Notes under the pieces: model-generated
Told to the model about the DNA's origin: nothing
Databases searched by the model: none
Seen by the model: only the letters and a program-made list of their open reading frames with translations
Assembly (NCBI RefSeq): GCF_963666675.1
Contig: NZ_OY762929.1
Location: 310,001-374,000, forward strand
Length of the DNA stretch: 64,000 nucleotides
Origin: an uncultured Desulfobacter sp.
GTDB taxonomy: Bacteria; Desulfobacterota; Desulfobacteria; Desulfobacterales; Desulfobacteraceae
Reading direction: 5' to 3'
Program-made: the position numbers and the translations under genes
In this document: piece after piece, positions 8,642 to 16,290 of the stretch
How the letters are laid out: each line of letters starts with the position of its first letter
Position numbering within the stretch: the stretch's first letter is position 1

Positions 8642-9060
8642 ATGTGCGCCTCACTTCAATAAGGTTGCTATCCGGGTGGCCAGGGATGAGGTAAATTTTT
8701 CGCCCAAGGTATTTTTCGCCGCAAACGAACCGGCGATAAGGGTTAAAAGCCAGCGTACGCCGGCCTCCCATCGTTTGACCGAGGTCGCCGGGGCCCGACC
8801 AGGGAGCCGAACTGCGCCAGTGACTGGCCATAACTCGCTCTGATGTCGGCAATTTACTTGCTCAGCACAAGTTCAATGAATCTCTTCCCACGAAGCCCAA
8901 GAATTTTAATCGTTTCATGATGATATCGGCCGATGTCCTTGACAACCTTAGGGTCGCCGGGTGCTGACCGATGGTTGAATCCATAGTTTACTGATCCTTT
9001 TTGGCAGTTCCATCTGGGGAGGATGGGAGATTCATGAATTGACCCATTTTTAAAAGAAAA
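8642..9060 (-). pseudogene. Unidentified coding remnants
   Basis: No intact gene is visible here. On the minus strand a frame without a start, about 9040-8854, contains KVVKDIGRYHHETIKILGLR and ends FIELVLSK-stop like a genuine C-terminus. A second minus-strand frame nearer 8850-8655 contains LIAGSFAAKNTLGEKFTSSL and stops just upstream of the YaaW-like remnant. I do not recognise either piece. Confidence 0.3.
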
Positions 9061-9148
9061 TATATGTAACTTGCTGATATTTTATAATCTTTGTTGTGGG
9101 CCGGAGCCTGGCAGATGATATGTCAGGTCGGCCCGTGGCCGTTATATC
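9061..9148 (-). repeat. Dispersed 3'-end hairpin element, copy C
   Basis: On the minus strand it starts about 18 bases after the stop of the Gly/Cys-rich gene with ATATAACGGCCACGGGCCGA, then forms a GGGCCGACCTGACA / TGCCAGGCTCCGGCCC hairpin and ends with CCCACAACAAAGATTATAAA. The 17-bp palindrome of copies A and B is degraded here (TAACTTGCTGA). Confidence 0.65.
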
Positions 9149-9166
9149 AAGTTTTAATTCCTGTGA

Positions 9167-9334
9167 CTACCGGGCTTGTCTGCCCTGCCTCCGGCCTTTG
9201 CCACAACTCTGGCCCCGGCCCTGGCCGGTCTGGCATCTTCCGGAACCGCCCTGGCATCTTCCCTGCCCGGTTGTATTTCCTTTGCCGCCTTGACCGTTAT
9301 ATCGGCACCCTGCTTTATTCTGTCCTTTTGTCAT
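9167..9334 (-). CDS. Gly/Gln/Cys-rich small protein
   Basis: 55 residues from an ATG preceded by an excellent Shine-Dalgarno site (AAAGGAGGTGATATT). The composition is low-complexity: Gly, Gln, Lys/Arg, with four Cys spaced through repeats such as TGQGRCQGGSGRCQTGQGRG. It resembles the short Gly- and Cys-rich peptides found beside dinitrogenase-cofactor-like (NifX/NafY) genes in sulfate reducers, but no such gene is adjacent. A strong promoter flanked by two operator-like repeats lies upstream and hairpin element C downstream, so it is a self-contained transcription unit. Metal binding is possible but unproven. Confidence 0.6.
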   Translation of the reverse strand: MTKGQNKAGCRYNGQGGKGNTTGQGRCQGGSGRCQTGQGRGQSCGKGRRQGRQAR

Positions 9335-9381
9335 AATATCACCTCCTTTAGGTCGTCTATGTTTGACATGATCACGCCTTA

Positions 9382-9453
9382 TTATGATCATTTGACCAAA
9401 ATATAGACATGGCGTAGGGTATGTCAAGGTGGATTATGGTCATTTGATCAAAA
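9382..9453 (-). promoter_or_regulatory. Sigma70-type promoter flanked by two operator-like repeats
   Basis: On the minus strand TTGACA (9427-9422), a 16-bp spacer and TATATT (9405-9400) form a near-consensus promoter for the Gly/Cys-rich gene. Two near-identical 20-mers, TTATGATCATTTGACCAAAA (9382-9401) and TTATGGTCATTTGATCAAAA (9434-9453), bracket it: one overlaps the -10 box and the other lies just upstream of -35. Each has dyad character (TGRTCA...TGAYCA). This geometry is typical of repressor-controlled promoters. Confidence 0.6.
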
Positions 9454-9537
9454 AAATTTCAGGCAGATTCGGATTTACGGCGGCATCGATGTAAAAAACG
9501 GCATGCTGCATTTTGGTTCCGGCGCCGACAATACGGA

Positions 9538-10687
9538 TCAGCCACTCATCTTAAACATCCCCAAAGACTCTTCAAGCCGGGCCGCCTGCTCCGTTAAATG
9601 TGCTGAGATCAGTGCCGTCTCCTCGGCACTGGCTGCCAGCTTGCGGATCTCTTCGGCAACAACGGCAAAGCCTTTGCCGGCCTCCCCTGCTCTCGCAGGT
9701 TCAATGGTGGCATTCAGCGCCAGACGCCGGGTCTGGTTGGCAATATCCTTGATAACTCCGACCATGAAACCGACCTCCCGGCTGGACCGGTCAATATCGG
9801 ACATGGCCTGCACCATTTTATCCATTTGCGCTTTGCCTTTTCCCACCAGTTCCTGGGATTTATGAACAAAGACTGCCGCATCATCGGCATGACGGTCATT
9901 TTCATGGTTTTTATCGGCGATCTCCTGGACGCTCTCTTTAAGAAAGGTCACGGACAAGGTCTGATCTCCGGTCCATTTGGAGAGACTGATATTGGCCTCA
10001 TTAATCTGTTCAGTATTCTGTCGGACTTTTCCGGCCGACGTTTTTACTTTTTTGAGCAGGATGCCCAGGTGGTCCACAATTTTCTCAAAGGCATGCCCCA
10101 TGAGGTCTTCATCCGATGCTTTATGGGCTTCCACCGTTAAATCCCCCTGGGCAATCCTGGACGACAGGTCCGCTTTTCTGCTGAAATAGGTCGGCATCTG
10201 GGAAAACGCACGACCTGTTTTCCCCAGCTTGTCGGAACGGGCGGAGATGCTGTTCAGGGGTTGTTACTGGGCGGAATCAAATTGTGCTCTACCGGTTGCC
10301 AGCTGCTTTGCCATCTCCGTTATCAGGCCGCTGCCGCTTGCATCATCCTGGTAAAGAACAAAATCCTTGGCCATCTCCTGGAACGCCAGGGGTTTATTGA
10401 TGAGGATGGCCGCAACGGCCCGGTCCTGTTCAATGTGTTCCATCCGTTTCTGGATGTCGAAGGCCGCAGCCAGATCTTCCCCGGAAACATCTCTCCCGTC
10501 CAGGGCTTTCGCCTGTAGGACGGCCGATTCTTTTTTCAGCTTCTTGATTCTGCGTTTCACCGCCTTTTCAAGGGAGAGGGACTGGCTCAGAATGGTCATA
10601 AAGCTCGGCCAGGCCGATGAGCAGCGTACAGGCAAGCAACACGGCAAATCCGCCGGATATTTTATGAATGATCCGGTATGCTTTCAT
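9538..10687 (-). pseudogene. Methyl-accepting chemotaxis protein, broken
   Basis: Starting at ATG 10687 a membrane segment (ISGGFAVLLACTLLIG) is followed by a frameshift near 10580-10600 into a frame with a helical region, and this frame has an in-frame TAA at 10264-10266. The same frame then continues through a HAMP-like part into the MCP signalling hairpin: NQTRRLALNATIEPARAGEA followed by GKGFAVVAEEIRKLA. The canonical EAARAGE is EPARAGE here. With at least one frameshift and one stop, an intact receptor is not made. The C-terminal 220 residues could still be translated from an internal ATG at 10197, but function is unlikely. Confidence 0.75.
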
Positions 10688-11087
10688 GAATCAATGATTT
10701 CCAGTTTTAATTGAATTTAGAAGGTATAATCATATCAAATATTTACTTCTTGTGAATATTATTTCGAATAGCTATCAATGTTAGACGAAGAAATTAATAT
10801 TTTAGGTCCGAAAAATATAAGCTTGGGGTTGAACGTTTTAATATCACTTATTTACCGTCAGTCTCTTGTGTTTTAAAAGCATGGAAAAAGAAAAGACAGA
10901 GAGCCTGATGCGCATATGACGATTCAGATGGCTTTGCCGATATTAATAAAAAAAGGGTTGGGAAATTGGTCCCGGCGGGTATTGACAGGTCTTTTTTGGG
11001 GTGAGCGTTTGCCTTGTAGTTTGGCATGCGTCTTGGGAGGTCGGTACAATTATAGTCCGGACGGTATGATTGTGCTTGTGATTACGT
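10688..11087. other. Intergenic region without recognisable gene
   Basis: About 400 bases, AT-rich at the left end. I see no ORF with coding character, no RNA motif and no clear repeat. Confidence 0.5.
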
Positions 11088-11128
11088 AAAAAGTCACCAC
11101 TACACGATGCCGTATTGTGGTGACTTTT
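11088..11128 (-). terminator. Rho-independent terminator
   Basis: Perfect 12-bp stem AAAAGTCACCAC / GTGGTGACTTTT around a 16-base loop. Read on the minus strand it ends in a run of T and lies about 20 bases after the stop of the gene at 11150. Confidence 0.85.
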
Positions 11129-11149
11129 CCCCCAAACATGGGGTTTGGC

Positions 11150-11422
11150 TTAGGCGTTGTCTGATGTTGCCTTGGTCTCTGTCTTTGCCTCTGTCCACAG
11201 GGTCCCACATTTTTCTTTGGCTTTGTCCAGGCCTTCGGAGATACCTTGCTGGGCTTTGTAAGCCGCTTTCATGGTCTCTTTAATTACTCGGTCAGACAGG
11301 CTGGCTTTGGTGCTGTCCTCTTCGGTCTTTTTTCCTGCTTTTTTTCCTGCTTTATAAGCAAGATAACCTGCACCACCAAGAATAACCCAACCCACAGGAT
11401 GTGCAACGAGTGGTATACTCAT
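11150..11422 (-). CDS. Small membrane protein, paralogue 1
   Basis: 90 residues. The N-terminus, HPVGWVILGGAGYLAYKAGK, is a single Gly-rich hydrophobic helix with a GxxxG-like pattern followed by Lys. The C-terminal 55 residues are charged and predicted helical (IKETMKAAYKAQQGISEGLD). It overlaps the upstream paralogue by 4 bases (ATGA), so they are co-translated. I do not recognise the family; a small membrane-anchored scaffold or stress protein is a guess from composition. Confidence 0.55.
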   Translation of the reverse strand: MSIPLVAHPVGWVILGGAGYLAYKAGKKAGKKTEEDSTKASLSDRVIKETMKAAYKAQQGISEGLDKAKEKCGTLWTEAKTETKATSDNA

Positions 11423-11583
11423 AATTTTTCTCCTTTAGCTGTTGTTGTCTTTGCATTATCCGCCGTGCCTGTTGAGGCGACTTCGTTCTGGCCCTTTTTT
11501 TTGCCGGCTTTATAAAGGGCATATCCACCCACTCCAAGTAAGACCCAGCCAAGGGGGGACGCCGCTAATGGTAAGTAGCACAT
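11419..11583 (-). CDS. Small membrane protein, paralogue 2
   Basis: 54 residues from ATG 11583 with a good Shine-Dalgarno site (AAAGGAGATCGTT). The segment SPLGWVLLGVGGYALYKAGK is clearly related to the next gene's HPVGWVILGGAGYLAYKAGK, showing a tandem duplication. It lacks the long charged tail of its neighbour. Function unknown. Confidence 0.55.
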   Translation of the reverse strand: MCYLPLAASPLGWVLLGVGGYALYKAGKKKGQNEVASTGTADNAKTTTAKGEKL

Positions 11584-11860
11584 AACGATCTCCTTTCTTA
11601 GGTACATCTTAATTAAGTAGAAACTATTGCAATATATACTTTCTACATTTTTATGGTAAGTTCAAAAAGTTTCGTTGTCAACCTGTTAAATTTATTAGGT
11701 ATTCTGATTCAGGCTAACTTGAGGTGTCCGCGCGCGGATGTTTGTGCTTGCTAAATCTCTTCAAGGTGACATGAAAAAAATGATCTCTATACTTTCCCGG
11801 AAATTAAGCAGTTGGGCGTGGGTGGTAAACTGGGTATAGGCCGGACAAAAGACGCATTGC

Positions 11861-12085
11861 TCAGGCTTTATGCTTGTCAGGTGCAGGCAGCGTTTTGGGG
11901 GCCTTTTTTTCAGACTGGTATAGAAAATGGTGCCACAGGGCAGTGCCCGTAAGCAACAAGCCGGCACCGGTATGAATATTTTTCATTGTTCTGTTTTTTT
12001 TTAGAAAGGGGGCAGTGATTACTGCAACACCTAAACTGGCTGTCATGGAAATTTTGGCAAATTCTTTTTTTATTTCACGATCCAT
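11861..12085 (-). CDS. Hypothetical small protein, possible membrane segment
   Basis: 74 residues with two moderately hydrophobic stretches (SMTASLGVAVITAPFL and GAGLLLTGTALWHHFLY) separated by a basic turn (KKNRTMKN), suggesting a hairpin in the membrane, and a Pro/Lys-rich tail. No family recognised. It is a single gene with about 280 bases of gene-free DNA before it and the two paralogues beyond. Confidence 0.45.
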   Translation of the reverse strand: MDREIKKEFAKISMTASLGVAVITAPFLKKNRTMKNIHTGAGLLLTGTALWHHFLYQSEKKAPKTLPAPDKHKA

Positions 12086-12390
12086 TTTTTCGTTTTCTTT
12101 GCTTGATGGGTTTTTATGTCCGTTGTTTTCATTTCACTGCCAAGCGGACAAGTCAGGCCGTTATTACCTCGTCAACTATGGACATGAACGATGCCATATT
12201 TTCCTTTGAAAAGCAATTGAATAATAGTCATTGGAATAAGTAAATAAACAATATTAGGCTTGGCTGCTTTTAGTGTGCCGTAACCCGGACCTATGCCGCC
12301 GGGCAGAATCTGTCGGCGTTGAAGAGTTTAAGGATGGCGACACATGCAGTCCAGCCATTGTCGCGTCCGGGATCGACCGGAAACCCGCCT

Positions 12391-12558
12391 TTAGGCCCAT
12401 GATCAAAATAAATTCTCCCATATGGCTTGCCTTTTTGACCTTCTTCTTTGTTGCTCCCTTTGGCACATATTTCAATATGCTCCCAAGCGAGCGCCTTGAA
12501 TAAGGCTCAAAAATTCGGCGCCATATTTTGGAAGATTTTATTCCGACCCTGGGCCTTA
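12391..12558 (+). mobile_element. MITE-like element, copy 1 (~168 bp)
   Basis: Bounded by TTAGGCCCATGATC at the left and GACCCTGGGCCTTA at the right, imperfect terminal inverted repeats. It is nearly identical (about two substitutions) to the element at 60672-60842 in the opposite orientation and related in its ends to the one at 36703-36868. No transposase is encoded. An incidental ORF across it contains KGATKKKVKKASHMGEF. The surrounding 12086-12622 otherwise shows no gene. Confidence 0.8.
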
Positions 12559-12622
12559 TCGTCGGCGCCCGGACCTGTGACCGAAAAAGAAAATAGAAAA
12601 ATAGAGATGAACGGGCGGGCGT

Positions 12623-13102
12623 TCAGGCAGGGGCTTCGGGCGGGGCGATTTTAAAAAATTTTGAATCCGAGTGAAGCATAATATGGGTTTCAGTGGCCTC
12701 AATGCCCTCAATGTTGCTCAGCCCCTCTTCAAAGATAAACACATTGAGTTCCTTGATCGAATCGGCCAGCACTTCCACAAAAATATCGTACTTGCCCGTG
12801 GTCACCCATACGGCGTTCACATTGGACAGCGCCATAATCTCCTCGACGGCCTTGGCATGGTGACTGCGCTTGATGTTGATGCCGAGAATGGCCGCCACTT
12901 TGTTGGTCATGGCAAAGGGGTTGACCCGGGCTTCAAGCTTGAGAATGCCTTGCTGGATCAGACGGTTTACCCGGTTGCTCACCGTGCCTTCGGCCACACC
13001 CAGTTCTTTTGCAATACTTTTGTACGATTTACGGGCATCTTCTTGAAGCGCCAGTATAATCTGGGTTTCAAGTTCATCCAGGCTTCCGTCTGTCAATGTC
13101 AT
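12623..13102 (-). CDS. Lrp/AsnC family transcriptional regulator
   Basis: 159 residues: an N-terminal AsnC-type HTH (KSIAKELGVAEGTVSNRVNR at about 30-50) and a C-terminal RAM ligand-binding domain (from about 65; VNAVWVTTGKYDIFVEVLAD). The start was set at ATG 13102 because AAGGAG lies 10 bases upstream; the frame extends to ATG 13126 but without a ribosome site. It is divergent from the CBM48-glgP operon with about 275 bases between, so it may control that operon or itself. An amino-acid effector is usual for the family; the actual ligand is unknown. Confidence 0.88.
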   Translation of the reverse strand: MTLTDGSLDELETQIILALQEDARKSYKSIAKELGVAEGTVSNRVNRLIQQGILKLEARVNPFAMTNKVAAILGINIKRSHHAKAVEEIMALSNVNAVWVTTGKYDIFVEVLADSIKELNVFIFEEGLSNIEGIEATETHIMLHSDSKFFKIAPPEAPA

Positions 13103-13290
13103 GATATCATCGCTCCTTAACAACATGTTGAGAACCGGTATCTATATAATAAAAAGATTGAGTGTGATCAAGATGCTTTCTCGATCCCGATTCCGATAGT
13201 GAGAAGGCTGAAAGGCCTGTATAATCCTTCCCCGACATTAATTTGCATTTTGTTTTGGTTCGTTTCCCCTGGGGATTTGAATACAAACTG

Positions 13291-13319
13291 TTGACACCGC
13301 GATTATAAAAAATTAGAAT
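13291..13319 (+). promoter_or_regulatory. Sigma70-type promoter for the CBM48-glgP operon
   Basis: TTGACA (13291-13296), a 17-bp AT-rich spacer and TAGAAT (13314-13319), 60 bases upstream of the ATG at 13379. The Lrp-family gene is transcribed away from the same region. Confidence 0.6.
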
Positions 13320-13378
13320 AAATCCGTCTGTTTAGCTTTCAATGTTAGGTGTCATTTAAAACCATTTCGGAGGTCTTC

Positions 13379-13684
13379 ATGTTTACCAAGCAATATCTTA
13401 AAACCAAGGATGTGTGCCGGGTCAGATTTAAGGTTCAGAAAAAGGTGATCGGTACCGCAGAAAAAGTAAATCTGGTTGGTGAGTTCAACAATTGGGATGA
13501 ACGTGCCGGGATCATGAAAAAACTTAAAAGCGGGGATTTTTCCGCGGTCCTGGATCTTGAACTGGATCGGTCTTACCAGTTTCGTTACCTGGTGGATGAT
13601 ACCCGTTGGATCAATGATGATAATGCGGATATTTATCTGCCGTCTCCCTATAACGGGGAGGAGAATTCAGTGATTACGATTTAG
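13379..13684 (+). CDS. Stand-alone CBM48 / isoamylase-N-like glycogen-binding protein
   Basis: 101 residues forming little more than one E-set/CBM48 domain: VNLVGEFNNWDERAGIMKKL is the typical FNxWd glycogen-binding strand, and YQFRYLVDDTRWINDDNADI the second half. GGAGG is 5 bases before ATG 13379, which fixes the start; the ATG at 13349 lacks such a site. It lies 47 bp upstream of glgP and is likely co-transcribed. Bacterial proteins of this kind resemble the glycogen-binding domain of AMPK beta, so it may tether or regulate glycogen enzymes. No catalytic domain is present. Confidence 0.8.
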   Translation: MFTKQYLKTKDVCRVRFKVQKKVIGTAEKVNLVGEFNNWDERAGIMKKLKSGDFSAVLDLELDRSYQFRYLVDDTRWINDDNADIYLPSPYNGEENSVITI

Positions 13685-13731
13685 CTTTTTCGCCAATTTA
13701 AAGGCCCAGGTGGCCGGTATGGAGTCAACGC

Positions 13732-16170
13732 ATGTCCTATTTCGATTTTTCAACATTTGAACTCTCCTTTAGCAACTATATTAAGTATATTTTGGGCAAG
13801 CAACTTGAGCACGCCTCAAAAAATGACCAGCTGAATGCCGTTTCCTATGCCGTAGGCAAGTACCTTATTGATATTGGTTATGATACCCAGAAGCGCTACC
13901 GGGACAATGACGCCAAACGCCTGCATTACCTCTCCCTTGAATTTCTTATCGGACGGCTTTTAAGCAATAATTTGTTGAATCTGGGTATTTATAACCGCTG
14001 TAAAAAGTTTCTTGAAAAAAAGGGTATTGATCTTGAGTTCCTGATCGAAAAAGAACATGATCCGGCCCTGGGTAACGGCGGTCTTGGGCGTTTGGCCGCA
14101 TGTTACCTGGACTCTCTGGCCTGTTTGAATATGCCCGGATTCGGGTATGGGATTAACTATGATTACGGGCTGTTTAAACAGTTGATCGTTAACGGATACC
14201 AGAAGGAAAAGCCCGATTACTGGCCCAATCGCAGATCGCCGTGGCTGATTCGCAGGACCGAAGAGCGGTATATGGTGCCCATTTACGGCCGGGTGGAGGG
14301 CAGTGTGGACAGGGATGGCGAGTATAACCCGGTATGGTCGAACTGGGCCCTGCTCATCGGTCGCCCCCATGATATCCTGGTGGCGGGGTTTGAGGGCCGA
14401 ACCGTGAATTATCTGCGGCTGTTCACGGCCGAGGCGTCCGAGGATTTTGATATCGATATTTTCAATGAAGGGGATTATTTCAAGGCGGTGGGGCGGAAAA
14501 TTAAATCCGAGACCATTTCCAAAATTTTGTACCCGTCTGATTCCAAAGAGTCGGGTAAAGAACTTCGGTTGGTCCAGGAGTATTTTCTTGTGGCCTGTTC
14601 TTTAAAGGACATTATTCGCAAATATGAAATGGACCACGATTCCTTTGACGATTTTCCCAATAAAGTGGCCATTCAACTCAACGATACCCATCCGGCTCTG
14701 GCGGTGGTGGAGCTGATGCGTATCCTGGTGGATGAGAAAGGCCTGCAATGGGAAACGGCCTGGGAGATCACTAAAAAAACCCTTGGGTACACCAACCACA
14801 CCCTGCTGCCCGAAGCCCTGGAGACCTGGCCGGTGAGTATCCTGGAACGGGTGGTGCCCCGGCATATGCAGCTGATTTATGAAATCAACCAGCGATTCCT
14901 GGAATATTTGACCGTGGGAGGGCACGATGTTACGACCGAACGTATTGCAAAGATGTCCCTGATCCAGGAGGGGGCCGTCAAGCAGGTGCGCATGGCCAAT
15001 CTTGCTATCATCGGCAGCCATTCGGTAAACGGGGTGGCAAAGGTGCATTCCGATCTGGTCAAAACCCAGCTTGTTCCCGAATTTTACAAGTTGTGGCCCG
15101 AGAGATTCAACAACAAGACCAACGGGGTCTCTCCCAGGCGCTGGATCGCGGCCTGCAACCCCGGTCTTGCCGCCTTTATCACCGAAGCCATCGGCCGCAG
15201 ATGGGTGGGGGATTTAGCGCGGATCTGGGAATTGGAAACCTTTGAAAATGATCCGGGATTCCTGGATCGTCTGGGTGAGATCAAGCTGGCCAACAAAAAG
15301 GCCCTGGCTGCGTTAATTCGTAAAAAATTGTTTTTGACCGTGGATCCCCACTCCATTTTTGACATCCATGCCAAACGGATTCACGAATACAAGCGGCAAT
15401 TGCTCAATGTCGTTCATATCATCCACCTCTATCTGTCCATCAAGGAGGACGGCAAGGATATCGGGCATCCCCGGACCTTTATTTTTGCCGGTAAAGCGGC
15501 TCCCGGATATCATTTTGCCAAATTAATCATCAAATTAATTCATTCAGTTGCCAACGTGGTCAATAATGATCCGGATATCCGTGACATGATCAAGGTGGTT
15601 TTTCTTCCCGACTACCGGGTCACCCTGGCGGAAAAGATTATTCCGGCTGCGGATGTGAGTGAGCAGATCTCCACGGCCGGGATGGAAGCGTCGGGAACCG
15701 GAAACATGAAATTTGCCATGAACGGCGCTTTGACCGTCGGTACCTTGGACGGGGCAAATATAGAGATCGCAGAACAGGTGGGTGATGATAATATTTATAT
15801 TTTTGGGCTCACCGTGGACGAAGTGGAGGCGCTTCGCCCCAATTATGAGCCCAAGACCTTTTGCGATGAAGATCCGGATCTGAAACGGGTGCTCAAGGCC
15901 ATTTATTCCAACCGGTTCTGTCCCGATGAACCGGGTATTTTCAAACCCATTTACAGTCAGCTCATGGGCAACCGGGAACATTATCTTCACCTGGCCGATT
16001 TCAGGGCGTATGTTGAGACACAGCTAAAAATCGGGAATGATTTTAAAGACCGCACCAAATGGCTCTCCATGTCCTTGAAAAATATAGCCCGCACGGGATT
16101 TTTTTCCAGTGACCGGTCAATTCAGGAATATGCGGATGATATCTGGGGGATTCGTTCTTTTCCCGGATAG
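13732..16170 (+). CDS. glgP: Glycogen/starch/alpha-glucan phosphorylase
   Basis: 812 residues, the usual length for GT35 phosphorylases. It releases glucose-1-phosphate from the non-reducing ends of glycogen in the cytoplasm. The N-terminal YLSLEFLIGRLLSNNLLNLG and HDPALGNGGLGRLAACYLDS are the family hallmark motifs. The PLP-binding lysine is Lys660 in EASGTGNMKFAMNGALTVGT. It follows the CBM48 protein and faces the convergent glgB gene. Nothing is missing or truncated. Confidence 0.97.
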   Translation: MSYFDFSTFELSFSNYIKYILGKQLEHASKNDQLNAVSYAVGKYLIDIGYDTQKRYRDNDAKRLHYLSLEFLIGRLLSNNLLNLGIYNRCKKFLEKKGIDLEFLIEKEHDPALGNGGLGRLAACYLDSLACLNMPGFGYGINYDYGLFKQLIVNGYQKEKPDYWPNRRSPWLIRRTEERYMVPIYGRVEGSVDRDGEYNPVWSNWALLIGRPHDILVAGFEGRTVNYLRLFTAEASEDFDIDIFNEGDYFKAVGRKIKSETISKILYPSDSKESGKELRLVQEYFLVACSLKDIIRKYEMDHDSFDDFPNKVAIQLNDTHPALAVVELMRILVDEKGLQWETAWEITKKTLGYTNHTLLPEALETWPVSILERVVPRHMQLIYEINQRFLEYLTVGGHDVTTERIAKMSLIQEGAVKQVRMANLAIIGSHSVNGVAKVHSDLVKTQLVPEFYKLWPERFNNKTNGVSPRRWIAACNPGLAAFITEAIGRRWVGDLARIWELETFENDPGFLDRLGEIKLANKKALAALIRKKLFLTVDPHSIFDIHAKRIHEYKRQLLNVVHIIHLYLSIKEDGKDIGHPRTFIFAGKAAPGYHFAKLIIKLIHSVANVVNNDPDIRDMIKVVFLPDYRVTLAEKIIPAADVSEQISTAGMEASGTGNMKFAMNGALTVGTLDGANIEIAEQVGDDNIYIFGLTVDEVEALRPNYEPKTFCDEDPDLKRVLKAIYSNRFCPDEPGIFKPIYSQLMGNREHYLHLADFRAYVETQLKIGNDFKDRTKWLSMSLKNIARTGFFSSDRSIQEYADDIWGIRSFPG

Positions 16171-16219
16171 CGCTTGAAATGAACGATGGCCAAGGGGTTT
16201 TAATTAAATAAGTTCCGAT

Positions 16220-16259
16220 CCGCCTCGCGACCGGGATCGCGATCCCGATGGCGAGGCGG
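16220..16259 (+). terminator. Bidirectional hairpin between glgP and glgB
   Basis: CCGCCTCGC pairs perfectly with GCGAGGCGG and the loop contains the palindrome GGGATCGCGATCCC. It lies between two convergent genes. There is no clear U-tract, so terminator function is inferred from stem strength and position. Confidence 0.5.
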
Positions 16260-16290
16260 CCCGGTGGATTGTATGATACCTTTGACGCTA

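Noticed and set aside
12254..12475. Small ORF with KYVPKGATKKKVKKASHM as a gene
   Set aside because: It lies mostly within the MITE and is repeated in copy 2 with the element's sequence. I treat it as incidental reading of a repeat, though translation cannot be excluded.
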